Numbered from the stretch's first letter, positions 1-12,769 are shown. The stretch is 64,000 bases of DNA from Heterocephalus glaber (GCF_000247695.1 NW_004624781.1:13638563-13702562); one strand, 5' to 3'. Numbers and translations are program-made. The notes: generated from the letters alone by a model not told the origin.

Positions 1-854
1 TCTGTTCTTCCACTAGTCCTGAGTTAAGCCCTGGCAAGCCCTTCTCTGGCTGATTTCTGAGCCTTTTGAGAGGCGACCTGATGGAAAGACTGGTCAGGAA
101 GCCTGTCAGGTGTTCTTCTTTAGACAGGCTGATGATGTTTGCTCCAGTGAGTGTGACCCAGGTCACTACTGACTCTCTGAGTACTTAAAATGTCAGTTTA
201 AGGCTAGAACATCCCTGGTAAGAATGGAGAGAGACAGGGGTGGGTCACACGTCACAGGCAATCATTTTCAGTCCACTTTAATGATCTGAGGGATTGTTAC
301 TGTTACAGCTCTCTGGTTGTCTGTGCTATCAAGCTGTCCTTAAATGTCAATCAAAAGCCATTTAAGACGTTTGCTATTTCTTATCCTTTTAAAAAACTGA
401 AAAATAATTTAGGTAATTTTCTGAAGGAGATGGACAAATAAACCTCACTGCAATCCCACTTCCTGGAGACAACGTCTGCTAAAATTTTGGAGAGGACCTT
501 AGCTAGCTTCTTTCTCCTCTCACCCCCTTCCTCCTTCTCTTCTTTTTTTTCTTCCTGCTCTTTATTGCTTTGGACCTCCAGGGAAGGGAGTTGTTTATAC
601 GTTTTAGTCATGACATATTAGCATTTGCAGGCCCTGGTTTGCTGTTTTTTCATTTTATTATTTTGTCCCTCCCTCCTGAGTCTACTCCTGTCCCACTACC
701 GGGAGCCATCTTGTGATGCTATGTTCTTACATCGGCTGGAGCCATTGAAGGATAGGTTGTATGTAGATATTTCTGATGTACGTAAGTGATACTTGCTATA
801 GGTTTTGTTCTGTTTCTTACTCTCTATTTTTTATCTCAACACTTTTTGAGACAA
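1..854. other. Intergenic sequence, nothing recognised
   Basis: No coding exon, RNA gene or clear repeat was recognised here. The only local structure is a pyrimidine-rich tract near 505-565. Short open frames on the minus strand are glutamate/lysine-rich readings of that tract and resemble no family I know. Confidence 0.5.
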
Positions 855-1178
855 TTAAGCTGGATTGTCAACCTGATTGGCTTGAGAGCCCCCTAGGGGA
901 TTAGTAAAGCACATTTTGGGGTGTTTTGGGGTGAGTCATGGAGGCATGACCTTGTGCTCGTCTCTTCCTCTCTTGTGCTGTTATTCTGCTCTGCTTTCCA
1001 GCTGCCATGAAGTGAGGAGCATTGCTGAGCCACTTCTTTCTGCCATGATGTCCCTGCCTTAGAGTCAGCACAGCCATGGACTAAAACTTCTGCAGCTATG
1101 AGCCAAAAACCCCTTTCCTCTTTGAAGACGTGGTGTTGGGTATTTGTTCACAGCCACGGGAAAGCAGACCGATGGAGT
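855..1178 (+). repeat. LTR fragment, ERVL/MaLR-like (uncertain)
   Basis: The stretch has the composition and order of an old mammalian LTR: a start of the type 'gtcaacctgattggc', a middle with 'tgccatga' motifs, and an end with 'ctatgagccaaaaa' followed by a short terminal part. The family name is uncertain and no target duplication was found. It carries no viral coding sequence. Confidence 0.4.
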
Positions 1179-2349
1179 TTCTGTGATCTCTTTATGGTGC
1201 AGTATGTCCACTGACTCGTGGTGGCTAATTGCTGCACTGTGTTGGATAGAGTGCATTCTCCCTACTGTGGTTTTTTTCCCACTAATAATAGACTCGAGGT
1301 TGCCCCTAACAATCTGATACCCCAAACAACACCATAAATGTCCCCATGCACAGGCCCGTATGGACCCTATAATCAGAGCTGTGTAGATGGGAGTGTGACT
1401 GCCAACTCATGGAGTTCATACATTCAGTGTCACTGAGTGCCTCCAGATTATTCTTCCTTTTTCATTAAGAAAGGATTTACATACATAGATGTCACCCTTT
1501 TAAAGTGTACAAGTCAGTGGTTTGTAGATTCACAGGATGCAGAATCATCATCATTATCTAATTCCAAAATGTTTGCATCACTCCCCAAATAAACTCCACA
1601 ACTGTTTAAAGTCACTCTCCACTTTTCCCTGTCCCTGGCCTCTGGCAATCTACTTTTCGTCTCTGTACACTTGCCTATTCTGGACATTTCATATAAGTAA
1701 AGTCATACCATTTATAAGCTTTTGTGTCTGGCTTTTTCCACCCATATAACAGACTGTTTTCCAAGTTTACCTGTATTGTAGATGTTAGTGCTTCATTCCT
1801 TTTTACACACAAACAATACTCCATCGAATGGAGATACTACTTTATATTCATCCATTCATCAATCGATGGTTTTTTAGATTGTGTTCACATTTTTGCAATT
1901 ATAAACAATACTGCTACATTTAGGGTATTATGCTACGAAACTGAACATTTGTGAACAACATATCTTTTTGTTTCTCTCGATGTAAGCTTAAGAGTAGAAT
2001 AATTGCTAGGTAATACGATGTGTTTACTTAATCACCAAGTGCCTCTGGTCAGAGAACATGCTAAATGTGATTCAGTCATTGTAAACTTACTGTGTCTCAT
2101 CTCGTAGCCTAATGCAAGGTCTCTCATGGAGAACAGTCCATGTGCCTATGAGAAGGGTGTGTATTCTGCTGTTGTTGGGTTCATAGTTCCATGGAAGTTT
2201 GTTATGTCTGGCTGGCTTACAGTGTTTTCCAAGTCTTGCATTTCTTTGCTGACCTTCTGTTTAGTTGTTCAATCCATTACTGAACATGAAATACCAAAAT
2301 CTTCAACTCCCTACTGTGGAATTACTTATCTCTCCTCCAATTCTGTCAG

Positions 2350-2433
2350 TTTTCTTTTTTTTGGTACTGCGGATTGAACTCAGGACCTTGTGCTTGCGAG
2401 GCAGGCGCGGTGTCACTGAGCTAAATCCCTGGC
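2350..2433 (-). repeat. ID-type tRNA-derived SINE
   Basis: Reverse-complement copy. The plus strand starts with a T-run, then 'ggtactgcggattgaactc', and ends with 'gagctaaatccctggcc'. On the minus strand this gives an A box (tagctcag), a B box (gagttcaatcc) and an A tail. A 13-bp direct repeat, ccaattctgtcag, flanks it at 2337-2349 and 2434-2446 and is the target-site duplication. Confidence 0.9.
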
Positions 2434-2949
2434 CCAATTCTGTCAGGTTTTGATTTGTGTGATTGAGCCTCTGTTGTTAAGTATGCATATGTTGATATCT
2501 GTTGTGTCTTCTGAATGGATTGGTTGTGCTATCATTTAAAAATGCTCTTCTTTGTCTCTAGTAACAGTCCAGTCGTAAGGCCTGCTTTGTCTGATATAAG
2601 CATAGCCGCCCCAGCTCTCTTTTGCTCAATGTTTGTACGGTATCATCTTTCCCATCCTTTTACTTTGTACCCTATCTGTGTCTTTCAACCTGAAGTGTGT
2701 CTCTTGTAGACAGAAGAGCATTGGTTTATGTTTTTATATTCAGTTTCATCAAAATTTATTTTCTGAGGGGAGTGTTTAATCTATTTATTTACATTTCATT
2801 TAAGTACTGATAAGGTAGAATTAATACCTTCCATTGCTATTTGTTTCCTACATATCTTAAGTCATTTGGTTCCTTTGTTCCTCTCTTCCTGCCTTCTGCT
2901 TTTTAAAATAGATATTTCCTAATGGACTATTTAATTCTTTTGCTATGTG

Positions 2950-3049
2950 GTTTTTGCTTTGTTTATTTTTTGTTTTTGTACCGGGGATAGAACTCAGGAT
3001 CTTGCGCTAGTGAGGCAGGTGGCAGAACCACTGAGCTAAATCCCCGGCA
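2950..3049 (-). repeat. ID-type tRNA-derived SINE
   Basis: Same family as the copy at 2350, in reverse orientation: T-rich head, 'accggggatagaactcag', then 'gagctaaatccccggc'. Flanking repeat tgctatgtg at 2941-2949 and 3050-3058 marks the insertion into the L1. Confidence 0.88.
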
Positions 3050-3506
3050 TGCTATGTGTTTGATTTTCTTAGTGGTTGCTTTGGAGATTATAATTGATTT
3101 CTTAATTTATAAAAATTTGGTTCAAATTGATACCAACTAAACTTCAATATTATACAAAACTTTGCTCTTACATAGCCCTTTTGTCTCCCCTACATTTGCA
3201 CTCTTGTTATACAAAATATATAGTTGTACAACATAGGCCCATTAATAGCGACTTCTAATTACTGCTGTATACAGTTAGCTTTTAAATCAGACTACGGAGA
3301 AAAAAAGAATTACAAACAAAAATATACATATACTGCCTTTTATATTTCATTTTGAAGTTAACTCTACCAGTCTCTTTATTTCTTCACATGGATTTGAATT
3401 ATGATATAGTATAATTTTTTCTCGAAAGTTTCCATTGGTGTTCCCCATAGGGCAGGTCTGCTAATGGCAAATTTTCTCAGGGTTTTTGTTCTTTGTTTGT
3501 GTGTGT

Positions 3507-3541
3507 ATTTTTTATTTATTTATTTATTGATTTATTTATTT
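3507..3541. repeat. (TTTA)n microsatellite
   Basis: Tandem ATTT/TTTA units with one interruption, inside the L1 remnant. Confidence 0.85.
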
Positions 3542-3749
3542 TGTTGGAGAATGTCTTCCTTCCTCCTTCATTCTTGCAGGATGCATTGCTCGATATAGAA
3601 TTCTTGGTTCAAAATCTTTTTCATTTATTATTTTAGTACACTACTGCATTGCCTGTACCTTCTATAAGAAACCAGTTATAAATATTTTTGAAAGTGTTTT
3701 ATGCAATGTCCGAATAGTGAACTGCACAGATAATTTTTGTACTGCTGGG

Positions 3750-3851
3750 TTTTTTTGTTTTTGTTTTTTTTTTTTGGTACTCGGGATTGAACTTGGGACC
3801 TTAGGCTTTTGAGGCAAGCAGCGGCACCACTGAGCTAAATCCCTGGCACCA
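3750..3851 (-). repeat. ID-type tRNA-derived SINE
   Basis: Reverse copy with a long T-rich start (the A tail on the minus strand), 'tcgggattgaacttggg' and 'gagctaaatccctggc'. The short repeat tgctggg at 3743-3749 and 3852-3858 is the likely target duplication. More diverged than its neighbours. Confidence 0.85.
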
Positions 3852-3879
3852 TGCTGGGATTTTTAAGTGTGAGGTTTGG

Positions 3880-5580
3880 GGAGTTTTAAGATATGTGTAT
3901 ATCCCTGTAATCTCCAACCCAATCAAAATACAGAAAATTTCCTTTTCCCCAGAAAACTACTCAAGTCATTTTATAAATAATACTTCTCCCATCTCTGAGG
4001 TAACTACTGCTCTGATTTCTATCACTACAAAATACTTTCTCTAGTCTCAAACTCTATAAAAATGGAATTGCATTCTATGCATTCTGTCATACTTGACTTC
4101 TTTTACTCAGCCTGTTTAAAGACTTATTCATGTTATAGCATGTATTAATAATGGGCTCTTTTTTTTTTTTTTTTTTTTTTAGCTGAGAAGCATTTCATTC
4201 CAAGAATACATCACAAGTTGTTTAACCATTTTTCTGTTGATAGACATTTGGATTCTTTCCAGTTCAAGGTTATTGTGAATAAAGATATTATGAACATTCT
4301 TAATAACAATGTTGCATGTGGGTAAATATTTTGTTTTTCTTGAGTAAATAGCTAGAAGTAGAACTGAGAGGTCATAGTGTAGGCATTTGTTTAATTTTAG
4401 GAGACATTTTCACAGACTAGCTGGGCTATTTTACACATCTGTAGGGATGGATCGAGAACCTTAGGAAAACCATATCTTGCTGTTGGGTGCTGCCTGTCTG
4501 TCTAGGAGGTAATTACTTTAGAAACTGTAACATGGTCTATCATTGTGATTTTAATTTGAATTTCTGTGATACACTTTTATATATATATATATATATATAT
4601 ATTCTTTAATAAGATTCAGCTTAACTCTGAGTCCATTTAAAAATTGGCTTGTTCATTTTTTATTGCGTTTATATACTCAGGGTACAACTCCTTTGTTAGC
4701 TGTAGCTATTACAGATATTTTTCCCCAGTCCGTAGCTTTGTCTGTTTATTTTCTTAATGATGTCTTTTAATGCGCATAAGCTTTAAACTTTAAGGAGGTC
4801 CAACTGATCTATTTTTTACAATACTGTGCTTTCACACAAAACATCTTTGCCAAACCCATGGTTGCAAATATATTCTCCTGCAGTTTGCTCTAGAAGCTTT
4901 GTAGTTTTAACTTTCCTGCTTATGCCTATGTCCATGTTGAATCACTTTTTGCATATTACGTTTCTGTGAATCAGGAACCAATGTTTCCTTTTTTCTCTAG
5001 TTGTTTAGTATCATTTGTTGAAAACACTGCTTTCTCCATAGGATCTCATTAGCTTCTTTGTGGAAAATCAGTTACTACATAGGCTTGGATCAATTTCTGG
5101 AATTCTCTAGGTATGTTCTATTAACCTATCTGTCCCTCCTTATGCTAATAGTACACTGTCCTGATCATCACAGCTTCATATACCAGCTAAAAATTGGTGT
5201 GTATAAATCCTGCAACCTTGTTCCTCTTTTTTAAGTTTTAGTTCTTCTAGTTACTTTGCATTCTATATACAATTTTAAATCAGCTTAATTTCTGCCAAAA
5301 AAAAGGGGCCTGGTGAATTCTTTGTTGGCATTGCATTTACTCTGTAAATTATTTTCAGTTTACTTGAATAGATTTTTCAAATTAATTTGGCAGCTCCTTT
5401 AGGCAATTAAATAATTTGGTTAATTTCTTTATCAATGCTACATTCTGCAATTCATGAATTAACCACAGTCCTGTTCGGGTTCTTCGCACCTGAGTACATT
5501 AGAACTGTCAAAGCTAAGTCATTTATATGAATTAAATTATTTAAGTCTCAGCAAATTTATACTCCTGGAGTTTTTTTGCG
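3880..5580 (-). repeat. Second old L1 LINE fragment, minus strand
   Basis: The part at 4080-4430 ('gcatttcattccaag', 'tagacatttggattc') is homologous to 1700-1950, so this is a separate insertion and not a continuation of the first L1. 4620-5580 reads as further reverse-complement L1 3' sequence. No ORF survives. Confidence 0.65.
4578..4602. repeat. (TA)n microsatellite
   Basis: About 12 perfect TA dinucleotide units inside the second L1 fragment. Confidence 0.9.
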
Positions 5581-5599
5581 GGGGGGTGTTTCAAATTCT

Positions 5600-7370
5600 T
5601 TTACATCCACAGAGCAAGACATACAGCTGAATTTGAAAATGTGAAATAATCATAGATGCCTATTAAGATGGCAACAAATTCCAAGAACCATGGTATGGGT
5701 TTCATAGGCATTTTCTTAACATTTTCAACAGCCTATAGAGTGCATGTGCTACGTGTTATTCCCATTTAATAGATGAAGAGACTGAGGCTTTTAAACTCTA
5801 TAGGGCCACATAGCTGCCCATGGTGATCCAGGCCCCATGAGCACTAACGACACAGTCTTCAAGTGTGAGCACTTGGAGTCCACTCCCTCTTGGTCTTGGT
5901 TAGTCATCAGTCCTTGGCTGAAGACAAGCTCTGGTATGGGTAATGCCTGGGGCTCTGCTCTCCATGATCCACAGGGGTGATTTTTGGATATGACTGTTTC
6001 ATCTATTTATCAGAATCTTATTCTCAGAATATCAGCAGAGATCAGCCAGTTCAGGGCCATCAGAATTGAATCTTGATGGCTGCGATTTCCTTTACGCAAA
6101 TACTGGGGCTTGGAAGTATGGTGTCACTTTTGTATTCATGTTTATTTCCAAAGGTCTGAGGTCTTTGAATAAGAATGAATGAAGGGAGGGCAGGGGAATG
6201 GGGAAAAATAAGAACCAAAATACATCATGTAAAAGTACAAGTTCCCAATGATGAATGTAACGGTATTGTATACCTAAAATGTACCAATAAACTTAATGAA
6301 AGAAAAAGAATGAATGAATGAATGAATATCAAACAACTACTATCACCACATGTTATAGTAGCTTAGGGATTTCTAGATTGTTCCTGGGTTCTCACCCTAA
6401 GTGTCTTGCACAGGGTTAAATCTTTGCTAAATATTTGCATTTTTTCTTTACAATGCGTTTCAGCTTCTGAAGCATAGGCATTTTAGAATGTGTGAATTTC
6501 TCGATGTAACAACAGTTATGAAAGATACTTCCCACAGTTTCAAATAAATTCAGGACTCCTTCCTTGCTTAAACATAATTTCATTGCTGAAAGATAGCTAC
6601 TTTTAGTAATAGCAGATAAGTGTATTTTCTCTTTAGTATAAATGGGAAAATATTTTGCAAAAGTCTTACAAAAGACTCTAAAATAAAGGCAAAAAACTGA
6701 TGCAAACTATTGCAAAATGTTGATATCCTCCAGGGCTGTTAGACATCAGAGTACTTTACCTGTTTTCAACCTTTCCAGAATCCACTTCATTAAACACTAG
6801 CAGTAGAAAGCAGTCTCCTTGGAAATGGGTACCAGGATTGGATACTTAATGATATTAAGAAAATATTGGTAATGGAATTTATATGTGATAATGGTGCTAT
6901 GGTTATGTTTTTTTTTTTTAAAGAATCCTTATCTTTCAGAGATAGACATTAAATATCCAAGGACAAAATCACATCATATCTGGGCTTTGCAGTGAGAAGC
7001 AGAAAGGGTAAGAAACGAAGCCATATTGGGCATATTCTGGCAATTGTTGCAGCTGGGTGGAGAGGACATGGATATCAGTTTATTATTTTCTCACTATTGT
7101 CTATTTAAAAAATATTTCATAGTAAAGAATTTTAAGGTAATCCTGCTGACTTCTGTTAAAGATGGAGAAATGAAACTGAGCACTTAGTTCCTGAAACGTA
7201 CATGAACTGAGAATGATTAAATTATGCAAAGTAAGAGAAAGTCTTAAATTCTGCTGATCTTATTCTATGCTTTCAAATGACAACTTATTACCACGACATT
7301 AGTGATAATGACAGTAGGAGCTGCTGCAGCTGTAAAGTTTGCATTTATCAAAGACACCTAAGACCAGAAC
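5600..7370. other. Intergenic stretch without a gene
   Basis: No exon or RNA gene seen. It holds a MIR remnant at about 5740-5835 and a short (GAAT)n run at about 6309-6328. The rest is AT-rich unique-looking sequence. Confidence 0.5.
5740..5835 (-). repeat. MIR SINE remnant
   Basis: Core-like 'agatgaagagactgaggct' is the reverse complement of the MIR core region, followed by the 'cacatagct' part. Ends are approximate. Confidence 0.6.
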
Positions 7371-7490
7371 TGTCCTAGGATCTTCACGTTAGCTCACTGT
7401 TATCAACCCCATGTGAATAATCTGAGGCTAACTAACTTGGCTTTAAAGTAGAGAAGGTAGGCTTTGAATCCAGGTAGTATAACCCCTTTC
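7370..7490 (-). repeat. MIR SINE remnant
   Basis: Diverged MIR-type order: 'gttagctcactgttatcaa', 'gaataatctgaggcta', 'gctttgaatccaggta'. Ends are approximate. Confidence 0.5.
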
Positions 7491-8960
7491 TTCACTCATT
7501 CACTAAGCAAATATGTAGTGAGAGGCTACCATGTTCCAAGCACTGGGGCAGGAATGGTGAGAAGCGAAAATTCTTGCCAGTGTGGGCCTTCTTTTGCAAT
7601 GGGAGCAAATGGGACAAAACCTAGTAAGTTTAATAGATAATATTTGTATTTTAGGGAGAGTAATAAGTGCTGGGAAGAAAATAAAAGGGTGAGGTGTCAT
7701 TGGAAAGGCTTGACTAACATGGTGACATCTGAGCAGAGACCAGATGGGGAATTTCAAGTGCTAGAAACAACAAGTCAGAGGCCTTGGGGCAGGGGCTTGC
7801 TTAGTGGGTGTGAGGGTTAGCAAAGAGCCCTGTGTGTTTGGGGCAGGGAGGACAGACAAGAGGGACAGCAGTAGTCAGAGAATGTGATGCTTTGAAAGTC
7901 ACTTGGGAATTTATTCAAACATCATACAGGCAGCTCTGTTGATCACAGTCCATGGGCATTTATGCAGAAAGCAGCAGACCTATTGAGAGGGTCTTCTAAG
8001 ACCTTGGGGAGAGACATCAGTGGCTTAGACCAGGCCTTTGGATCCAAGAGGTCAGACTCAGAATATATTCTGAAGTTGGAGCTGACAGAATGCTCATTAA
8101 TAGCCTATCTTTTAAATTATTGTATCACACAAAACACTCACATTTGTGCTGAAATTTAAATGAAGACAGTCCATCTTTCTGGTAGACGAATCAAGACACA
8201 TTGTATCTGCCCGAGGACCATGTGTCCAAAGAAGACATCAGTTTGGTAGGAGGCCCAGTGGTGGGATGGGCCTGGGTCTTAACTCAGGAAGCAGGGTGAC
8301 CAGCTTGGCCAGGTTTTAGCACTGAATGCCACATCCCAGAAAACCCTGAGTTTTGAGAAAACTGCGAGTGAGACAGAATAGAAAGGGCCCTGATTTCCCT
8401 CCAAGATTTTCTCCCATGGCATAAGCTATTTCAGATGTTTCCAGCCATGATGAGGCTCAGAGGCTGCTGACCTTTCCTCAGGCTTTCTAGCAACTCTGCG
8501 TGTGTAGCAGCTTTGACTGATGTTTGACCTACCTGGGGTGGTGGTCACAAGGCACCTCCACCATTTCTCCAGCTCAGTCTTGGGTTCTTTTGCACAGATG
8601 GACCCAAAGCGCATGAGCAGATGGCCTTGTCAAGTGCAAACCCTGGTGCCAAGAGCAAAGAACTAATGAGATGTGTGCAGCCATTCTGGGATCATGTGCA
8701 ACAGCTGACTGGGTGTCCATGTGAGCCCACTTTTTTTTCTGTATAAGCTTTATTCCTTGCATCCTTGGGGAGCACTCTAGGGACCCTGACCCAAGTACGA
8801 TTTCGCTTGTGCTTGAACATAAGCATCAAAAACCCTTACTCAAATGTACTGATTCCCTTTTGTGATTTCTATCTCAAGTTACACAAAAGAATCCAAGGCT
8901 GAGCTGGTAACACTAAGAGCTGTTAACACCAAGAGCTTTCTTTCTTTTTTTTTTTTTCCC
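7491..8960. other. Intergenic stretch, L2-like start, no gene
   Basis: 7491-7760 resembles the common old LINE-type motif of the form 'attcactaagcaaatatg ... gttccaagcactgggg'. The rest, to 8960, shows no exon, RNA gene or clear repeat. Open frames of 60-85 codons here match no family I recognise. Confidence 0.4.
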
Positions 8961-9014
8961 AAGAGATTTCAAGATTTCTCAGACCTGTGGCCTATATCCT
9001 ACTACTCCCACTCA

Positions 9015-9090
9015 TCACTCTCCAGTTGTGGCAACTCTTTCAGGGGCTCAGAGCCTCAGTCTCTCATCTCTAAATGGCAATAATAGCTCT
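9015..9090 (+). repeat. MIR SINE remnant
   Basis: 'cctcagtctctcatctcta' followed by 'aatggcaataatagc' is the sense-strand MIR core. Short and diverged. Confidence 0.5.
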
Positions 9091-10074
9091 CTGGGCTGGT
9101 CTTTTGAGGAACTGGACCTGAATGTGCTTTGTAAGCTGTGGGACAATATACTCTGGAACTTAGTGTGCTCAGGCCCTGGTGCCTCCTGGGGGTTCCTGCT
9201 TTCTGGATGCTGGAGGAGGAAAAGGAAGAGAAGGAGGAGAAGGGAGACCTATACCATGGAAGCTCTCGGTGGCTCTAGAGTATTCTTCTCAAGCTCCCTA
9301 GCTCTGCAGACTCCATAGCAGGGAGTTGAGCTCTGTGAAAAGGACGTGGGTGAGGTGTCACTGGGCTCTGGGACATTGTGGGGGGATGGAAGGGAGGAGT
9401 GGAGGATGTGCCTAGGACCCGAAATACCTTTAGGAGCACACAAAAATGTGTTCATCTTTCCTAAAATCATATGAGGAAAAAAAGAATATAATCCATTTTG
9501 TCACTAGTAGAGTCACAAAAATTTATTTTAATTGATTGATTAGCTTTTTTGTGGATGAAGAGTCCCTCCAAAGCAAAAGGGCCTAAAGCCCAGGGAAAAC
9601 AAAATATAGCCCTGGAAGGAGAGAGTCAACCAGCCTTAGGTGGCATCTCCATCCACAAGGGGTTCCATGGATTTTCTCCACTAATTCAGTTTATGTATTT
9701 ATGTTTAGTTATATGGGGCTCTCTTTCTGTTAATCAAGAGACTTTTTCTCTTGGATTCTTATTTTTAGCAACATTAAAGAGATTGAGGCCTGGCTGGTTA
9801 TCTAGCTATCATCATCATCACCATCAGCATCATCATCTGTGTTTTTGTTTTCATACAGACTTACAGTCCACACAGTAAGCCTTACCGGGGCTGCCACTGC
9901 TTTTCTCCATGGGCTGTGATTAGTAAATGTGATATTTCGGAGAATTTCAATTCTCAGTTTGAAAATTGATACATAACATCTCTTTGTGGGTGACATTTGA
10001 TGGGATGAGTAATTCTTCTCATAATAATTCATTTACTAAGAAATCTTTGGAAAATTTTCAGATAGTAAACTAAC
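9091..10074. other. Intergenic stretch without a gene
   Basis: Contains a short purine-rich run near 9212-9250 and a (CAT)n-like run at about 9808-9838. No supported gene. Confidence 0.5.
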
Positions 10075-10079
10075 ATGAC

Positions 10080-10431
10080 TGCTATAGTTTGAATCTACAT
10101 TGTCCCCCAAAGGGCTTTAAGCAGAAGGCTTGGTCTATGGTGCTCTTAGGAATTGTTGGAACCATTAGGCGCCAGGCCTGGTGGAAGGCACGCCCTTGAA
10201 GATGATATTAGGACCCCTGTTCTTCTTTTCTCTCTTTTTGCTTTGCAGCCTCTATGAGACGCCCAGCTGTATTGTCACATGCTTCCATCCTGAGGCATCA
10301 TGCCTCTACTAGCCCCTAAGTAACAAGACCAAGTGACTATGGACTGAAACTGTGAGCCAAAATAAACCCGACCTCCTTTCAGTTGTTTATCTCAGTTATT
10401 TTATCACAAGATTGAGAAGTTGCCTGACACA
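10080..10431 (+). repeat. Solo LTR, MaLR type, with 5-bp target duplication
   Basis: A 352-bp LTR that starts TGCTATAGTTTGAAT and ends CTGACACA, with the usual MaLR layout: 'tgtcccccaaag' near the start, and 'gtgagccaaaataaa', holding a poly(A) signal, near the end. It is flanked by a perfect ATGAC repeat at 10075-10079 and 10432-10436. No internal retroviral sequence adjoins it, so it is a solo LTR left by recombination. Confidence 0.8.
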
Positions 10432-10436
10432 ATGAC

Positions 10437-10554
10437 CTGTGGTAGATTCCATCCTTGAAACTTAAATTAAAATGTTCCTCAACAACTTATTCCAAGACTT
10501 TATCAATGGTTTTCAGACTATGATGCTGTGTTCTGAAGACTCCATGCCAATCCC

Positions 10555-10598
<44 letters not shown>

Positions 10599-12049
10599 TT
10601 TCTCTTCAGAGACACCTTGGGCGCCACCCTGGGAGATGATGTCACAAGCAGAACGAAGCCCTGATTCTCCCCTTCCTTTCAATATGTAGCAGCTCCAGTT
10701 CATGTATAGGTCCCATACAAGGTTTTATTTGAACAATAGATTCTATGGCTAAATAAGATTTATAAACCATTCTGTATAGCAGGAAGTTGTAATTCTTTTC
10801 CCATAATATTATGAAACACTGACATATCTTACAATAAGATGTGTGTGTGTTAACTAACAGTGGAAATCATAATTTATCTCTTAAGGATTGGCATTCTAAG
10901 TATGACATTTTAAGCTCCACTTATCTTGTCTAAAAGCTGAATATTGTCTATAGTTTTTACTGGTTGGAAAAGTCTATACTCCAATGCACACCCTGAGAAC
11001 TCACCTGGTTAGAAAATCATAGAGAAATTCTATTTCTGACATTAAGATAAATACTCCTATGAAGTTTTTCACTGGACAAGGATGAGGAGGGAGCACTACA
11101 ATTTCATCTCCTAAAGGAGCTATTTTAAAAATAGGATGTTAGCTCTATCTGACTTCTGACACAGGCATTTCAACCTCATTAACATTTTCTGGGTGAAGAA
11201 CCTGATAAAGGCAAATGAACTTGTAAACTGGGGGATGGGAGAGGACTTGAGTGTGAGCACCTGGAACAAGAGGGAATTTTTTCCAATTAAAAAAAGGCTT
11301 CCTGGGGTAGGTTTCTAATACAGTACATTTCCTCTTCATAATCCTAGTCGTCAGTCATCGGGTTTAATGAGCACCTGCATGGATCGTTATGTTCTTCAAC
11401 CCATCTTGAAAGCTCAGCTTTGGGGTTGTGCCTTGCTATAAGAATTACAGTCCATCCCAAGATGCTGTGCCTGACTTGTTCAGCTTCTTTGTTCCTGGCA
11501 GAACTTGAATGCTCCTCAGGGTTTCTGTGTCTCCCCTTACTTCTCCCACCTTCCCAAAGCTCCAGTCTCTGAGCCTCAGCACTATTGGGCCATTTTGGGG
11601 TCAAATAGTTCTTTGTTGTGAAGGGCTGTTCTTATATTGTAAAATGCTTGGTCATACCCCTAGTCGCCAGCCACTGGATACTATTATCGCTCTTCTTCCC
11701 CAGTGATGTCTCCAAAACATTGCCAAATGTTCTCCCGAGGAGCAGGGGGAGGAGGGAGCAAGACTGTTTCCTGTTAAGTACCACTGCTCCAATCCATCGG
11801 GCTCCCCAGCCTCTGAGAATGTTACTAGTAAGTGCATGGTCAACATGGTCTTCATGGAAACCTTAGACCCATGTGGTTTAACAAAGCCAATATTTTCATC
11901 CCTTGCTCAGCTCCAACGGGCCAATGGGGAATTTGTATTTTCAAGACACTCCCCAGGATATTCAGTTTGCAGACAGGATGTAGAACCTCCGAAACAAGTG
12001 TGCTTAGCAGTCTTAGTACTTACACAAATGAAAAAAGAAAGAAACCCCA
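10437..12049. other. Intergenic stretch downstream of AQP9, no gene
   Basis: Apart from the (CA)n repeat near 10556 nothing is recognised. It lies between the solo LTR and the inferred AQP9 poly(A) site. Open frames of 60-140 codons on both strands here lack any recognisable domain. Confidence 0.5.
10556..10595. repeat. (CA)n microsatellite
   Basis: About 20 uninterrupted CA units; probably length-polymorphic. Confidence 0.95.
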
Positions 12050-12071
12050 TTTAAAAAACCAAACCAGCAAC

Positions 12072-12077
12072 TTTATT
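12072..12077 (-). terminator. AQP9: AATAAA polyadenylation signal, likely AQP9
   Basis: The plus strand has TTTATT, so the minus strand reads AATAAA. The sequence immediately downstream on the minus strand is T/G-rich (ttgctggtttggtttttt), as expected of a downstream element. Confidence 0.55.
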
Positions 12078-12769
12078 TTAAATAGGGAAAATTCAGTTGG
12101 ATTCAGAATAAGAACAAATTTCTGTTTCTCCACTGGTTTTAGAATATACACCATCAGAGACATTTCCCATTTGCTTTTTGTTTTTCCGCTGTTCTCACAA
12201 GCCTGGTGGGAAATCGAATGCCCCTTAGGAATGTCTGGCTTTGAACAGTTTGGCTAAAGATGTGTCTCTTGCTGCAGAGCAATTCTCAGGGTGACTGCAG
12301 CTCGATCACGGAGATGCTCTGGTTGGAACGATCATGAATCAGAGAGCTTCATGGGGGGAGAGGCTGAGGGAGGATGAATTCCCTGAAGGCCAAGTTCGGA
12401 GGTGCCCAGGGAGGAAGGTCAGGACTCAGCAAGACCGAGGGCAGCCTAGGAAGAAGGCCTTCCGGGAATGTTTTTCAGAAGATAAAGTTACCATCAAACT
12501 GCTACCTCTTTCCTTCACTTGTGGGTTAGTAACAGAAGGAATAAAACAATACAATGCAGGGTCTTAAACTCTTATACCATAACATCAAGGAGCCTTATGT
12601 CCACAAGGCACACACCTCCCGGAAGCTGGGAATCCCACTTCTTCCGGCCAACCAGGAGGGGTTGGCAGAGATCCTCAGCCAGTCAGTGGTCTTCTGAAAG
12701 GTGGAGGCTCGCAATAGACAATGTTCAACTTCCCAAGAAATCTCGGACAGCTCGCTTAATATCCCTGAG

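Larger units (their letters stand above)
1440..3880 (-). repeat. Old L1 LINE fragment, minus strand, split by three SINEs
   Basis: The plus strand reads as the reverse complement of the 3' part of an old mammalian L1 (L1M type). 1500-2000 matches the L1 3' region ('cattcctttttaca', 'tggacatttcatataa'). 2040-3700 continues in the ORF2-proximal part ('gtctctagtaacagtc', 'gtgtctcttgtagacag'). It is 5' truncated, full of stops, and interrupted by ID SINEs at 2350, 2950 and 3750. The subfamily is not assigned. Confidence 0.7.

Noticed and set aside
9549..9878. 109-codon open frame with a histidine run
   Set aside because: The His run is a (CAT)n-like simple repeat; no other protein features.
10518..10703. 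Open frame with an alternating Cys-Val run
   Set aside because: Translation of the (CA)n microsatellite.
11832..12257. 141-codon plus-strand open frame
   Set aside because: Partly antisense to the AQP9 3'UTR, with no recognisable protein features.
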